Positions 18,815 through 27,167 are shown, counted from the first letter of the stretch. The stretch: 64,000 nt of DNA from Acinetobacter suaedae (GCF_008630915.1 NZ_CP043909.1:2108001-2172000), one strand, 5' to 3'. Notes: a model not told the origin generated them from the letters alone. Numbers and translations are program-made.

Positions 18815-19009
18815 GTTTATTGTCCTCTAGGCGAAATTTATGTTATGAACAAATTATTGAGTCTGTTGTCGGAACAGAAAATTTCCATCATTGTAATGTA
18901 AATTACTTAAAAACAATGCAAAAGTTAAAAAATTTTTGTCTAGCTTTAGTTACATTAAAAAGTATGTTTTTATTGACAGCTATAAAATGTAAATCATTTG
19001 AGGAATTCT

Positions 19010-19768
19010 ATGGCAAATTTGCATGACATAGTGCAATGGTGTAATCAAACTTTAAAATCAAATGAGTTTAAAGACTACGCGCCAAATGGCTTACAAATTG
19101 AAGGTAAGTCTGATGTAAATAAAATCATTTGTGCTGTTACAGCTTCAGAGGATGCTATTGATGCTGCAATTGCACAACAAGCAGATGCCTTACTGGTTCA
19201 TCACGGCTATTTTTGGAAAGGCGAACCCTATCCAATCACAGGAATGCGTGGCAATCGTATCAAAAAACTAATTCAAAACAACATTTCACTCATTGCCTAT
19301 CACCTACCTTTAGACGCCCACCCGACCTTAGGTAACAATGCAGCAATAGCCGAATTAATCGGTCTACAAAACATAGAAGCCTTAGATCCAACAGAAAGAC
19401 ATCCTATCGGCAATATTGGTTATTTAGAAAGTACATTAAGTCCTGAACAGTTCAAAGAAAAGTTACAAACAATTTTTGATTTTTCTGTGCTTCACCTGCC
19501 CTGCAATAAATCTGCTATTCAAAAAGTAGGTTTCTGTACAGGGGGAGCTCAAGACTTTATTGAAAAAGCAGCTCAGGAAAATTGTGATGCTTATATTTCA
19601 GGCGAAGTAAGTGAGCGTACTTTTTATCAAGCTAAAGAACTAGGTGTTCATTATTTTGCATGTGGACATCACGCAACTGAACGTTATGGCGTACAGCGTT
19701 TAGCTCAAGCAATTGCAAATCAATTTGCAATTGAGGCAAATTATTTTGAATTAAACAACCCTATTTAA
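19010..19768 (+). CDS. Nif3-like dinuclear metal centre protein (YbgI family)
   Basis: A 252-aa member of the Nif3/YbgI family, toroidal hexamers with a two-metal site. The start at 19010 (MANLHDIVQWCNQTL) follows TGAGGAA; an upstream in-frame codon adds only 4 residues. Metal-ligand motifs are present: LLVHHGYFW, LPLDAHP and, near the C-terminus, ACGHHATE. YDYAPNGLQ-like DYAPNGLQIEG is the family's N-terminal signature. The biochemical role is uncertain: GTP cyclohydrolase-like activity and metal handling have been proposed. It is divergent from the DegS-type gene, and the 195-bp gap must hold both promoters. Confidence 0.9.
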   Translation: MANLHDIVQWCNQTLKSNEFKDYAPNGLQIEGKSDVNKIICAVTASEDAIDAAIAQQADALLVHHGYFWKGEPYPITGMRGNRIKKLIQNNISLIAYHLPLDAHPTLGNNAAIAELIGLQNIEALDPTERHPIGNIGYLESTLSPEQFKEKLQTIFDFSVLHLPCNKSAIQKVGFCTGGAQDFIEKAAQENCDAYISGEVSERTFYQAKELGVHYFACGHHATERYGVQRLAQAIANQFAIEANYFELNNPI

Positions 19769-19976
19769 CCCAGTCGCACTCTCCGATTTTGTTAAATATT
19801 TTTCCATAATGCTGTCTTGCGCTTCAAATCAAACTTTGCTTCATTTCAAGCGCAGGTTATACATTTAAATTAAGTCGTTATTGTGTATAGTTCTTTAAAA
19901 GACTGTCATATTGTCTTTAGAATCATTTACAATAGAGCCACTTAATGTAAAACCCAGCAAATGCAAGGATTGAAAC

Positions 19977-20603
19977 ATGACAACCATTACTTTACCTGCA
20001 CTTCCATATGGCTATGATGACTTAGCACCACATATCACACGTGAAACTTTAGAATATCACCATGATAAACATCATAATACTTATGTTGTTAACTTAAATA
20101 ACCTAATCAAAGGTACTGACCTTGAAGGTAAATCTTTAGAAGAAATCATCAAAGCATCTGCTGGTGATGCATCTAAAGCAGGTATCTTCAACAATGCTGC
20201 TCAAGTATGGAACCACACCTTCTATTGGAACAGCATGAAACCAAATGGTGGTGGTAAACCAACTGGCGCGATTGCAGCTAAAATCGATGAAGCTTTTGGT
20301 AGCTACGAAAAGTTTGCAGAAGAATTTACGGCTGCTGCAACAACTCAATTTGGTTCAGGTTGGGCATGGTTAGTAGCTGATGAAGTAAATGGTAAATTAT
20401 CAATTACTAAAACTGCCAATGCAGATACACCACTCGCTCATGGTCAAATTGCAGTATTGACAATTGATGTTTGGGAACATGCTTACTACATCGATTTCCG
20501 TAACTTACGTCCTAAATACATCGCAACTTTCTTAGAAAGCTTAGTGAACTGGGACTATGCAAATGCAAAACTTGCAGGTCAACCAGCAGGTGTTGAGAAA
20601 TAA
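19977..20603 (+). CDS. sodB: Iron superoxide dismutase
   Basis: Cytoplasmic enzyme that dismutes superoxide. The 208-aa protein has the Fe/Mn-SOD N-terminal motif TLEYHHDKHH, the iron-type active-site segment NNAAQVWNHTFYW, where Gln in this position marks Fe rather than Mn enzymes, and the C-terminal metal signature DVWEHAYY. About 9 extra residues (AGDASKAG area) compared with E. coli SodB lie before NNAAQ. Ribosome site AAGGA lies about 8 bases before the ATG. It is a single gene with a strong terminator. Confidence 0.97.
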   Translation: MTTITLPALPYGYDDLAPHITRETLEYHHDKHHNTYVVNLNNLIKGTDLEGKSLEEIIKASAGDASKAGIFNNAAQVWNHTFYWNSMKPNGGGKPTGAIAAKIDEAFGSYEKFAEEFTAAATTQFGSGWAWLVADEVNGKLSITKTANADTPLAHGQIAVLTIDVWEHAYYIDFRNLRPKYIATFLESLVNWDYANAKLAGQPAGVEK

Positions 20604-20620
20604 TCTTTTATTTCTTGCAT

Positions 20621-20650
20621 AAAAACTGCCCACCTTGGGCAGTTTTTTTA
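20621..20650 (+). terminator. Terminator of sodB
   Basis: An 11-bp stem AAAAACTGCCC (20621-20631) with GGGCAGTTTTT (20637-20647) is followed by Ts. Confidence 0.93.
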
Positions 20651-20710
20651 TAAATAAAATCCGAAAAGAATATTTATCAAGCAAACGATTCATTTTATTT
20701 ACTATTCTTG

Positions 20711-20739
20711 TTGACGCATGAATATTTCATGCCTAAAAT
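20711..20739 (+). promoter_or_regulatory. Promoter of the tRNA-Asn cluster
   Basis: TTGACG (20711-20716), a 17-base spacer and TAAAAT (20734-20739) end 11 bases before the first tRNA. It closely resembles a second promoter at 20927-20955. Confidence 0.75.
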
Positions 20740-20750
20740 GCGCATCAGAT

Positions 20751-20826
20751 TCTCCAATAGCTCAGTCGGTAGAGCGACGGACTGTTAATCCGCAGGTCCC
20801 TGGTTCGAGCCCAGGTTGGAGAGCCA
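20751..20826 (+). tRNA. tRNA-Asn (GTT), copy 1
   Basis: 76 nt with encoded CCA. The acceptor stem TCTCCAA/TTGGAGA, D-arm AGCTCAGTCGGTAGAGC, anticodon loop with GTT (ACTGTTAAT) and TTCGAGC T-loop are complete. This copy differs from the other two by a compensated base-pair change at the bottom of the acceptor stem. Confidence 0.97.
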
Positions 20827-20832
20827 AGCTAA

Positions 20833-20908
20833 TCTCCCATAGCTCAGTCGGTAGAGCGACGGACTGTTAATCCGCAGGTCCCTGGTTCGAGCCCAGGTGG
20901 GAGAGCCA
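20833..20908 (+). tRNA. tRNA-Asn (GTT), copy 2
   Basis: 76 nt with encoded CCA; acceptor stem TCTCCCA/TGGGAGA, anticodon GTT. Only 6 bases separate it from copy 1, so both come from one precursor. Confidence 0.97.
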
Positions 20909-20926
20909 AATTCTTAAATGAATAGC

Positions 20927-20955
20927 TTGACCGTTAAAAATGATATGCATAAAAT
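20927..20955 (+). promoter_or_regulatory. Second promoter inside the tRNA-Asn cluster
   Basis: TTGACC (20927-20932), a 17-base spacer and TAAAAT (20950-20955) stand 12 bases before copy 3. The -10 to tRNA stretch resembles that of copy 1 (TAAAATGC, then CAGATTCTCC), which suggests that promoter and tRNA were duplicated as a unit. Confidence 0.7.
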
Positions 20956-20967
20956 GCATATCCAGAT

Positions 20968-21043
20968 TCTCCCATAGCTCAGTCGGTAGAGCGACGGACT
21001 GTTAATCCGCAGGTCCCTGGTTCGAGCCCAGGTGGGAGAGCCA
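20968..21043 (+). tRNA. tRNA-Asn (GTT), copy 3
   Basis: 76 nt with CCA, identical to copy 2 through the whole tRNA (acceptor TCTCCCA/TGGGAGA, anticodon GTT). It is followed 7 bases later by a terminator. Confidence 0.97.
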
Positions 21044-21050
21044 AGATTCT

Positions 21051-21080
21051 AAAAACCCACTCTCTTTGAGTGGGTTTTTT
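21051..21080 (+). terminator. Terminator of the tRNA-Asn cluster
   Basis: A 12-bp stem AAAAACCCACTC (21051-21062) with GAGTGGGTTTTT (21068-21079) has a 5-nt loop and a T run. Confidence 0.93.
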
Positions 21081-21098
21081 ATTGACACTTAATTTAGA

Positions 21099-21546
21099 AT
21101 GTTTGAATCCAGTCACCCCATATTTTTATTCATTGGTAGTATTAGCGCTCTACTTTTATTGATCAGCTGTGTACGCTCATACTTTTTCAAACAAGAGTTT
21201 TTTGCCCGTCCTGTTATTACTAACTTTGAATCACAAATGTTTTTAAGGTTGCAACAAGCTTTTCCGCAACATCATATTTTGGCACAGGTTGCTTTTTAGC
21301 GCCTTGATTACCAGTGATCATTATAAGATTCGAAGCCGCTTTAATCGTAAAGTCACAGACTTTGTAATTTTAGACAAAGATATGCAAGTGATTGCAATTA
21401 TAGAACTAGATGATCCTAGCCATATAGGTAAAGAATTAGAAGATAAAAAGCGTGATCACATGTTGCAACAAGCAGGTTTATTTAGTACAACGTTATACGC
21501 AAATTCCATCTATAAAGCAGTTACAGATGGATATTCGCTAAACTAA
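21099..21546 (+). pseudogene. DUF2726-type protein gene split by a +1 frame change
   Basis: Two abutting reading frames together encode one about 148-aa protein. The first (21099-21299) has an N-terminal membrane helix (LFIGSISALLLLISC) and the start of the domain (NFESQMFLRLQQAFPQH, ILAQVAF) and stops at TAG 21297. The second carries on directly in the +1 frame from about 21295 (SALITSDHYKIRSRFNRKVTDF, then AIIELDDPSH), the usual DUF2726 core with its Asp-Phe and Glu-Leu-Asp-Asp motifs. The join falls in a run of five Ts (21293-21297); four Ts would restore the frame. This may be a true pseudogene, a sequencing error or a +1 recoding site of prfB type. The domain is related to restriction-endonuclease-like nucleases; its role here is unknown. 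Confidence 0.75.
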
Positions 21547-21558
21547 ACTGATTGAGAA

Positions 21559-21771
21559 TTATTTTTCCAAAGTTGCAGCTTCTTGCTCTGCTTTTTTTTG
21601 CTGCTCAAATCTTTTTGCTATTTCAGCACGTTGTCGTTCATATTCTCTTTTAGTTTTAGCATCACTTTTCGCCGCTAGAAAGGCCATGCCAACGATAAAA
21701 ATTGGAATCAGCAACCCCAACCCCATCAAAACCCATGGTACAGATCTTTTTTCAACAGCATTTTGACTCAT
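21559..21771 (-). CDS. Small single-span membrane protein
   Basis: A 70-aa protein with one membrane helix (about residues 11-33, WVLMGLGLLIPIFIVGMAFLAA) followed by a highly charged, probably helical coiled tail rich in Lys, Glu, Arg and Gln. ATG 21771 is preceded by GGAA; an in-frame TTG four codons upstream is less likely. No family recognised. It is convergent with the DUF2726 gene, 12 bp apart. Confidence 0.6.
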   Translation of the reverse strand: MSQNAVEKRSVPWVLMGLGLLIPIFIVGMAFLAAKSDAKTKREYERQRAEIAKRFEQQKKAEQEAATLEK

Positions 21772-21820
21772 AGCCGATTCCAAAAAAGTAATATTTCAAA
21801 CAAGGCGACACTATAACAAA

Positions 21821-21848
21821 AAAAGAGCCTCAATAAAGAGACTCTTTT
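21821..21848 (-). terminator. Terminator of the secreted esterase gene
   Basis: AAAAGAGCCTC (21821-21831) pairs with GAGACTCTTTT (21838-21848), one wobble, 6-nt loop. On the minus strand a run of seven Ts follows. Confidence 0.85.
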
Positions 21849-21876
21849 GTCGATTAAAATCAAATCAAGCGAGGCA

Positions 21877-23349
21877 TTAGCTCTTGCCTGTACAATGAGA
21901 ATTTTGACTTGCATCTTTATCTGCATCAGTCAAAACAATACCCGTCCCAGCCGACATATGTTCCTGAATAAAATCTACCGCATTCGCATTTTCACACACA
22001 ATTGCCTGTGTGTGCGTTGCATTCGGTACAATTGTTAATTTATAACGATCAGCATAGTCTGCTTGAGGGAAAAACTTCAAAGCATTAGTTTTCATGTTTG
22101 CAAATAAACCTTGCGTAACAACTGGTAATACTGCCTGATCTTTTTCACCTTGAATAATAAACACTGGTGTTTTTATAACTTGAGATTCAGTGGCATTCGT
22201 AGCAGGTTGAGTTTCTTCTAAAAATGCCTGAACAATAGGGTCTTTTTTGAATTTCTCCAAATCAATACCAAAGTCTGCGAGTTTGTGCGTCGGATTACTT
22301 AAATAATCCACAATCCCAGCTCTAAATTGTTCTTGTAAACCATTTCCACTATTAGGAGCTGGATAACTTAAACACGCCCCATCATCACCAGTACGACCAT
22401 ATGCCAACTCTGCAATTTCAGCAGCATTAGCCGTAAAAATATTTTTGTAATCATAGTTTTTATGCTGCGCTTTAGCACCAACAGTTGTAAACGCTGCATA
22501 AGCTAACAATTCAGCATAACCATAAGCAATTTCATTTATCTTTTCTTGACCCTGTTCCTCAGTCAAAATTCCATTTGCAACTGCATACCGTACTTGCTGC
22601 AAGTTTTCATCCAATCGATTCAAACCGTGAGCCTTAGGTTTACCCTCATCATCAAGATTGAACTGTGGATCAATATAACTTTGAATAATTTTCCCTAAAC
22701 TAGAAGCTGGTGCACCAGCAACAGTCCCTTTATAACTACTGTCTTTATTCGCAAATTCAGCAATCCCCAATACAGCATGCCCCCCCTGTGACTGCCCTAT
22801 CGACATCCAATCACCTTGAAGTTGAAAACCGTAACGATCTTTTACTGCTTTCACCGCTGCAATTGCAGACAACGACTCACTCTTAAGGTTTAAATAAGGG
22901 TGAATACCTTTCGTACCCAAGCCTTCATAATCAGGCGCAATAATGACATATCCAGCTTTTAATAATGTTTGCGCTAGAATCGAAAAACGAGGATGCAATA
23001 CATTTTGACTTGGTGCACAATCATCACCAACACCAACTGTTCCATGCCCCCAAACCACTGTCCTGTATCCATCTGCTGGCGGTGCGACTTTTGGAAACAT
23101 CACCATTGCTGTAGCTTTTGCAATTTTCCCCTGAACATCAACCATATTATAAGTCATTACATTGATTGATTTTGCTCCAATACTCTCAGCAGCTTCAGCA
23201 GGAAGCTGAGTTTTATTTGCATCATAGGGTATTTCAGATAAATAGGTAGGCGCTGAACCTTCATGATGATTTTTATTATCGCTTCCACAAGCAGCAAGTA
23301 ATAATGTTGTCATTGAAAATGCTGCCAAAGCAATATTTGACCGTTTCAT
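21877..23349 (-). CDS. Secreted alpha/beta-hydrolase lipoprotein (secretory lipase/esterase-like)
   Basis: A 490-aa protein starting at 23349 (MKRSNIALAAF, AAAGGATAT upstream), with a lipoprotein signal whose lipobox LLLAAC gives Cys21. The alpha/beta-hydrolase core shows an oxyanion-type GHGTVG (101-106), APDYEGLG (138-145) and the nucleophile elbow GQSQGG with Ser187; a late IVPNATHTQ segment probably holds the catalytic His. The architecture resembles the bacterial members of the secretory lipase (LIP) family and tannase-like esterases. Substrate unknown. It sits 102 bp downstream of ubiA on the same strand, with no evident functional link. Confidence 0.82.
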   Translation of the reverse strand: MKRSNIALAAFSMTTLLLAACGSDNKNHHEGSAPTYLSEIPYDANKTQLPAEAAESIGAKSINVMTYNMVDVQGKIAKATAMVMFPKVAPPADGYRTVVWGHGTVGVGDDCAPSQNVLHPRFSILAQTLLKAGYVIIAPDYEGLGTKGIHPYLNLKSESLSAIAAVKAVKDRYGFQLQGDWMSIGQSQGGHAVLGIAEFANKDSSYKGTVAGAPASSLGKIIQSYIDPQFNLDDEGKPKAHGLNRLDENLQQVRYAVANGILTEEQGQEKINEIAYGYAELLAYAAFTTVGAKAQHKNYDYKNIFTANAAEIAELAYGRTGDDGACLSYPAPNSGNGLQEQFRAGIVDYLSNPTHKLADFGIDLEKFKKDPIVQAFLEETQPATNATESQVIKTPVFIIQGEKDQAVLPVVTQGLFANMKTNALKFFPQADYADRYKLTIVPNATHTQAIVCENANAVDFIQEHMSAGTGIVLTDADKDASQNSHCTGKS

Positions 23350-23451
23350 AAAATATCCTTTTAGTCCTTGTTTTTTTGTGCATGAAGCTACATGCATTTC
23401 TATTAATACATAAAAAAAGTGTTCTGCATAGTACACTTTTCAACTAATAAG

Positions 23452-24336
23452 TCATTTTAAAAATGAACCCAAAAAGATTCCAATAAAAATTATCATCCCC
23501 ACCCAACGATTGTGACGGAATGCCCAAAAACAAAGTTGAGGATTACGATCTTTAGTTTTTATTGCTTGATATACAAAATCTATTGCCACGATAAGCAATG
23601 CAAGCAGACCAAATGGTATAAGCAAGTTTTCTAAAGATAATGCTATGCCAATCAAAATCAGGCTTAATACCTGAAGTAAACCAATAATTTGAATATCATA
23701 ACGACCGAATAAAATTGCGGTAGATTTCACACCGATTTTCAAATCATATTCGCGATCAGTTATGGCATATTGCGTGTCATAGGCAACCGTCCATGCCAAA
23801 TTGCCAAAATATAACAACCAACATATTAGATCAGGTGTCTGCCCAACCGCCGTATAAGCCATGGGAATAGACCAAGAGAAAGCAGCACCTAAAAACACTT
23901 GAGGCAAGTGAGTATAGCGTTTCATAAAAGGGTAAATAAACGCTAAGAACAATGCACCAAATGACCAATAAAACGTTTCAATTGGCAAGAAAAACAACAA
24001 ACAGGCGCTAGCAGCAACCAAAGCTAAAAAAACAAATACAGCCTCTCTCGCTCGAATCACACCGGTCGCTAGAGGTCGAGTTTTTGTACGCTCAACATGC
24101 GCATCCACTTTACGGTCCGCAAAATCATTAATCGCACAACCTGCAGCCCGCATAAACAAAACCCCTAGCGACATCACGAGCAGTATTTTTAAATCAGGAA
24201 TTCCTTTAGACGCAACCCACAAAGCCCACATCGTTGGCCAAAACACTAATTCTGTGCCAATGGGTTTATCAAAACGACATAAATAATAATAGGCTTCTAA
24301 ACGCTGTCGCCATGTAGTTTGTTGCACCGTATCCAT
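23452..24336 (-). CDS. ubiA: 4-hydroxybenzoate octaprenyltransferase
   Basis: This membrane prenyltransferase attaches the octaprenyl/nonaprenyl chain to 4-hydroxybenzoate in ubiquinone synthesis. The 294-aa protein has about 8-9 helices and the first Asp-rich motif NDFADRKVDAHVERTKTRP (prenyl diphosphate and Mg binding) and the second, DTQYAITDREYD. ATG 24336 is chosen because AAGGA lies 6 bases upstream; the in-frame TTG at 24354 has no ribosome site. It is immediately downstream of ubiC, whose product is its substrate. Confidence 0.97.
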   Translation of the reverse strand: MDTVQQTTWRQRLEAYYYLCRFDKPIGTELVFWPTMWALWVASKGIPDLKILLVMSLGVLFMRAAGCAINDFADRKVDAHVERTKTRPLATGVIRAREAVFVFLALVAASACLLFFLPIETFYWSFGALFLAFIYPFMKRYTHLPQVFLGAAFSWSIPMAYTAVGQTPDLICWLLYFGNLAWTVAYDTQYAITDREYDLKIGVKSTAILFGRYDIQIIGLLQVLSLILIGIALSLENLLIPFGLLALLIVAIDFVYQAIKTKDRNPQLCFWAFRHNRWVGMIIFIGIFLGSFLK

Positions 24337-24350
24337 GCGAATCCTTAGAG

Positions 24351-24890
24351 TCAATGCTGTTCAATAAACTGTTCAAATCTAGGCAGGAAAGTTTCCTGTA
24401 CGATAAATTTACATCCATGCCAAGTATAACAACTTTGCCGCGCCCAACCCTCTTCGGTATAAATAATTCGTCTTTCACAGGCAGGATTCGTACGTTGAAA
24501 TAGAAACCAACCAATTGGCTTATTTCGGATGTATTTAAATATTCTGGCTTTTTTTTGTAGGCTGAGAATCGGAAAAATACTTTTTGCTTTCACCCAAGCT
24601 TGTGACTCAGAGCCATAAAGATACGTCTCTCTCACCCATGCGATATGATGTGCTGGCATATTCATCCATTTGCTATCAGCAAATGCTAAGCGTTGATAAT
24701 GCTCTCTAATACGTTCAACATGAAACTCGCCACCGCCAAGATCTGTAAGTTGCTGAGTAAGTGAACCTGATGCGTACAACCATTTTTTTAAAGCAGTAGG
24801 AATATCTTTTCCTTTTATTCTATTTGGTTGTAAATTTCGCATGCTTAACTCACTAAAAACATCATAAGGGTCTGCTGATACTTCAGCCAT
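24351..24890 (-). CDS. ubiC: Chorismate lyase
   Basis: Converts chorismate to 4-hydroxybenzoate and pyruvate, the first step of ubiquinone synthesis. The protein is 179 aa from 24890 or 163 aa from an in-frame ATG at 24842 (MRNLQPNRIKG); E. coli UbiC is 165 aa, so the shorter form is plausible, but neither start has a strong ribosome site. Family features are the IREH segment, WVRETYLYG, a KPIGWFLF block and, near the end, QETFLPRF with the active-site glutamate region. It forms an operon with ubiA, 14 bp apart. Confidence 0.93.
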   Translation of the reverse strand: MAEVSADPYDVFSELSMRNLQPNRIKGKDIPTALKKWLYASGSLTQQLTDLGGGEFHVERIREHYQRLAFADSKWMNMPAHHIAWVRETYLYGSESQAWVKAKSIFPILSLQKKARIFKYIRNKPIGWFLFQRTNPACERRIIYTEEGWARQSCYTWHGCKFIVQETFLPRFEQFIEQH

Positions 24891-25233
24891 GCATTGCGTT
24901 ATAGGCTAAAACCACATAAACAAGGCATGAAACGTAGACAATGGCGATACCCTTGTCAAGTTTCATAACGAAGTTTGGGGAAGTTTTAGACATAACCCTT
25001 CGGGACAGGGTCATTTTTTGATGTTACTACGTTAGCTCGTATTCATTTAGAAGCACTAAATTTCATACACCCCGCCTTGTAACATCTAAAAAATGTCCTC
25101 TGTCGCAAGCATCTGTGAAGTGACAGCAGACCCCATGAGTTTACATGATTTTTTTCGTAATAATGTATGAAATTCAATTTCTATCAACAGCATAAAAAAA
25201 CTCGCCGAAGCGAGTTTTTTTATTCGGAAAGTA
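24891..25233. other. Structured gap between ubiC and glnA
   Basis: 343 bp without a gene. It holds a two-part stem (ATGAAAC 24927-24933 with GTTTCAT 24960-24966; GACAA 24937-24941 with TTGTC 24953-24957), a terminator-like hairpin ACCCT/AGGGT with a T run on the plus strand (24995-25019), a 10-bp inverted repeat AATTTCATAC/GTATGAAATT (25059-25068 with 25165-25174) enclosing a smaller CTGTC/GACAG stem, and the glnA terminator. The ubiC promoter must also lie here. A small RNA is possible but unproven. Confidence 0.5.
25194..25221 (-). terminator. Terminator of glnA
   Basis: A 12-bp stem AAAAAAACTCGC (25194-25205) with GCGAGTTTTTTT (25210-25221), CGAA loop, ends 12 bases past the glnA stop. 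Confidence 0.93.
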
Positions 25234-26643
25234 TTACAAGCTGTAGTACATATCAAATTCAACTGGGTGAGTAGTCGTGTTAAGACGACGTACATCTTCA
25301 GTTTTAAGTTCGATATATGCATCAAGCATTTCTTTAGTGAACACACCACCTTTCAACAAGAATTCGTGGTCATTTTGAAGTGCTTCAAGCGCCATATCTA
25401 AACTATGAGCAACAGTTGGGATTTTTGCTTCTTCTTCAGGTGGAAGATCATATAAGTTCTTATCAGCAGCTTCACCTGGGTGGATCTTGTTTTGGATACC
25501 ATCAAGACCAGCCATCAACAATGCTGCAAAACCTAAGTACGGGTTCATCATTGGATCTGGGAAGCGAGCTTCGATACGCTTACCTTTAGGGTTTGAAACG
25601 TAAGGAATACGGATAGATGCAGAGCGGTTACGTGCTGAGTAAGCAAGCATAATCGGTGCTTCGAAGTGAGGAACTAAACGCTTGTATGAGTTAGTAGAAG
25701 GGTTTGTTAACGCATTCAACGCACGAGCATGTTTAATTACACCACCAATGAAGAACAATGCTGTTTCTGATAAACCTGCATATTCGTCACCTGCGAACAA
25801 ATTCTTGCCATCTTTAGAGATCGACATGTGAACGTGCATACCAGAACCATTATCACCCACCATTGGCTTAGGCATAAATGTTGCTGTTTTGCCATATTGA
25901 TGAGCAACGTTCCAAACTGCATATTTAAACTGTTGAACTTCATCAGCCTTACGAACAAGTGTATTGAAGCTCACACCAATTTCTAATTGGCATGATGCAA
26001 CTTCGTGGTGATGTACTTCTACACGACCAGGTCCCATGATGTCTTCGATACGTGCACACATTTCAGCACGCATGTCTTGATGAGAATCAACTGGAGGAAC
26101 TGGGAAATACCCCCCCTTAACACGAGGACGGTGACCAGAGTTACCAGCTTCGAAATCTTTGCCAGTAGACCAAGCAGCTTCTTCAGCGATCAGCGTATGA
26201 CGAGCGCCAGACATGTCAATGTCCCACTTCACTTCGTCAAAAACAAAGAATTCTGGTTCTGGACCAAAGAATGCAGTATCACCAATACCAGTAGATTTTA
26301 AGTATTCTTCTGCACGACGAGCAATCGAACGTGGGTCACGCTCGTAACCTTGGCCAGTAGATGGCTCAATTACGTCACAAGTCACAACAACTGTAGGCTC
26401 AGCAAAGAACGGGTCAAGGAAACCTGTTTCAGCATCTGGACGTAAGATCATGTCCGAAGCTTCAATGCCTTTCCAACCAGAGATTGAAGAACCATCAAAC
26501 ATTTTACCGTCTTCAAATGTATCTTCATCAATTGTATCTGCTGGGTAAGTTACATGTTGCTCTTTACCCTTAGTATCAGTAAAGCGAAAATCGACCCATT
26601 TTGCGCCACTTTCTTTGATGAGTTGAAGGACCTTGTTCGCCAT
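25234..26643 (-). CDS. glnA: Glutamine synthetase type I
   Basis: ATP-dependent synthesis of glutamine from glutamate and ammonia; cytoplasmic dodecamer. The protein is 469 aa from ATG 26643 ([11 protein letters not shown]), with GGAG about 9 bases upstream; an ATG two codons earlier is possible. Visible family motifs are [16 protein letters not shown], the ATP-binding NGSGMHVH, and [19 protein letters not shown] contains the tyrosine that is adenylylated in the GSI-beta class, so post-translational control by GlnE is likely. A sigma-54-like promoter and NtrC-like sites lie upstream, and glnL/glnG are not adjacent. Confidence 0.98.
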   Translation of the reverse strand: MANKVLQLIKESGAKWVDFRFTDTKGKEQHVTYPADTIDEDTFEDGKMFDGSSISGWKGIEASDMILRPDAETGFLDPFFAEPTVVVTCDVIEPSTGQGYERDPRSIARRAEEYLKSTGIGDTAFFGPEPEFFVFDEVKWDIDMSGARHTLIAEEAAWSTGKDFEAGNSGHRPRVKGGYFPVPPVDSHQDMRAEMCARIEDIMGPGRVEVHHHEVASCQLEIGVSFNTLVRKADEVQQFKYAVWNVAHQYGKTATFMPKPMVGDNGSGMHVHMSISKDGKNLFAGDEYAGLSETALFFIGGVIKHARALNALTNPSTNSYKRLVPHFEAPIMLAYSARNRSASIRIPYVSNPKGKRIEARFPDPMMNPYLGFAALLMAGLDGIQNKIHPGEAADKNLYDLPPEEEAKIPTVAHSLDMALEALQNDHEFLLKGGVFTKEMLDAYIELKTEDVRRLNTTTHPVEFDMYYSL

Positions 26644-26708
26644 GCTCATTTGCTCCAATGAAATTTATGTGCACTTGTTAAGTGCGTGTTAGCTGTTGGC
26701 ATATAATA

Positions 26709-26724
26709 AGCAATTACCATACCA
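26709..26724 (-). promoter_or_regulatory. Sigma-54-type promoter of glnA
   Basis: The minus strand reads TGGTATGGTAATTGCT: the invariant GG and GC are at the right distance, with two mismatches to TGGCAC-N5-TTGCW. The start would be near 26698, 55 bases before the glnA ATG, similar to glnAp2 of enteric bacteria. Confidence 0.75.
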
Positions 26725-26820
26725 ACAATTTTAAAGCATACTTAAAATATTGAAATTCTTTATAGAAAAAATATTTCAAGCTCCATGTCCTATGTCTATT
26801 CGCATGTCTGCAATCGCAAA

Positions 26821-26837
26821 TGCACCATATTCACACA
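26821..26837. promoter_or_regulatory. NtrC-like half-site
   Basis: TGCACCA matches the left half of the NtrC consensus TGCACCA-N3-TGGTGCA exactly; the right half is poor. It lies about 125 bases upstream of the predicted glnA start, 51 bases from the better site. Confidence 0.45.
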
Positions 26838-26871
26838 TTTATATTTCAAGCCGTCCCTAAAAAAGGCTTAT

Positions 26872-26888
26872 TGAACCAAAATAGTGCA
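26872..26888. promoter_or_regulatory. NtrC-like binding site upstream of glnA
   Basis: TGAACCAAAATAGTGCA matches 15 of 17 positions of the palindrome TGCACCAAAATGGTGCA. It stands about 150-165 bases upstream of the -24/-12 promoter, the enhancer distance seen in other glnA genes. Confidence 0.7.
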
Positions 26889-27167
26889 ATACATGTAACA
26901 AAGAACTATTGTAGTGCTATTTATGCCACATATCGTTTGCATAAATTTGACTTTTTATATCATTCTTTTGAACTTCATTCCAATCAATTCATTTAGACTT
27001 TTGATTCACTTGTCGCTTATTTTGACAAAGTATTCAATTAGAAATAATTATGGAGGTTAAACACACGTATTGATATCGTTTCCTTATAACTCAATCGTAT
27101 ATTAATAAGAAGCACAAAAGGGGGGATATATTGCGATGACCATTAGCCAAAATATCAAAAACAGCTC

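Larger units (their letters stand above)
26644..27167. promoter_or_regulatory. glnA control region and gap to DUF4189 genes
   Basis: 524 bp. The half near glnA holds a sigma-54-like promoter (26709-26724, minus strand) and two NtrC-like sites (26821-26837 and 26872-26888). The other half (about 26890-27167) is AT-rich; it has a plus-strand TTGACA-N17-TAATTA pair (27022-27050) with no gene behind it, and no clear terminator for the DUF4189 gene. Confidence 0.6.

Noticed and set aside
20751..21043. The tRNA-Asn cluster as an integration site
   Set aside because: All three copies are complete, with no partial tRNA copy nearby and no integrase or foreign genes beside them.
21279..21297. TGGCAC followed by TTGCT inside the DUF2726 gene as a sigma-54 promoter
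   Set aside because: The spacer is 3 bases; sigma-54 needs 5 to keep the -24/-12 spacing.
25059..25174. The 10-bp inverted repeat as the ends of a miniature transposable element
   Set aside because: No target-site duplication flanks it, no second copy was noticed in the window, and the inner part also pairs, which fits RNA structure better.
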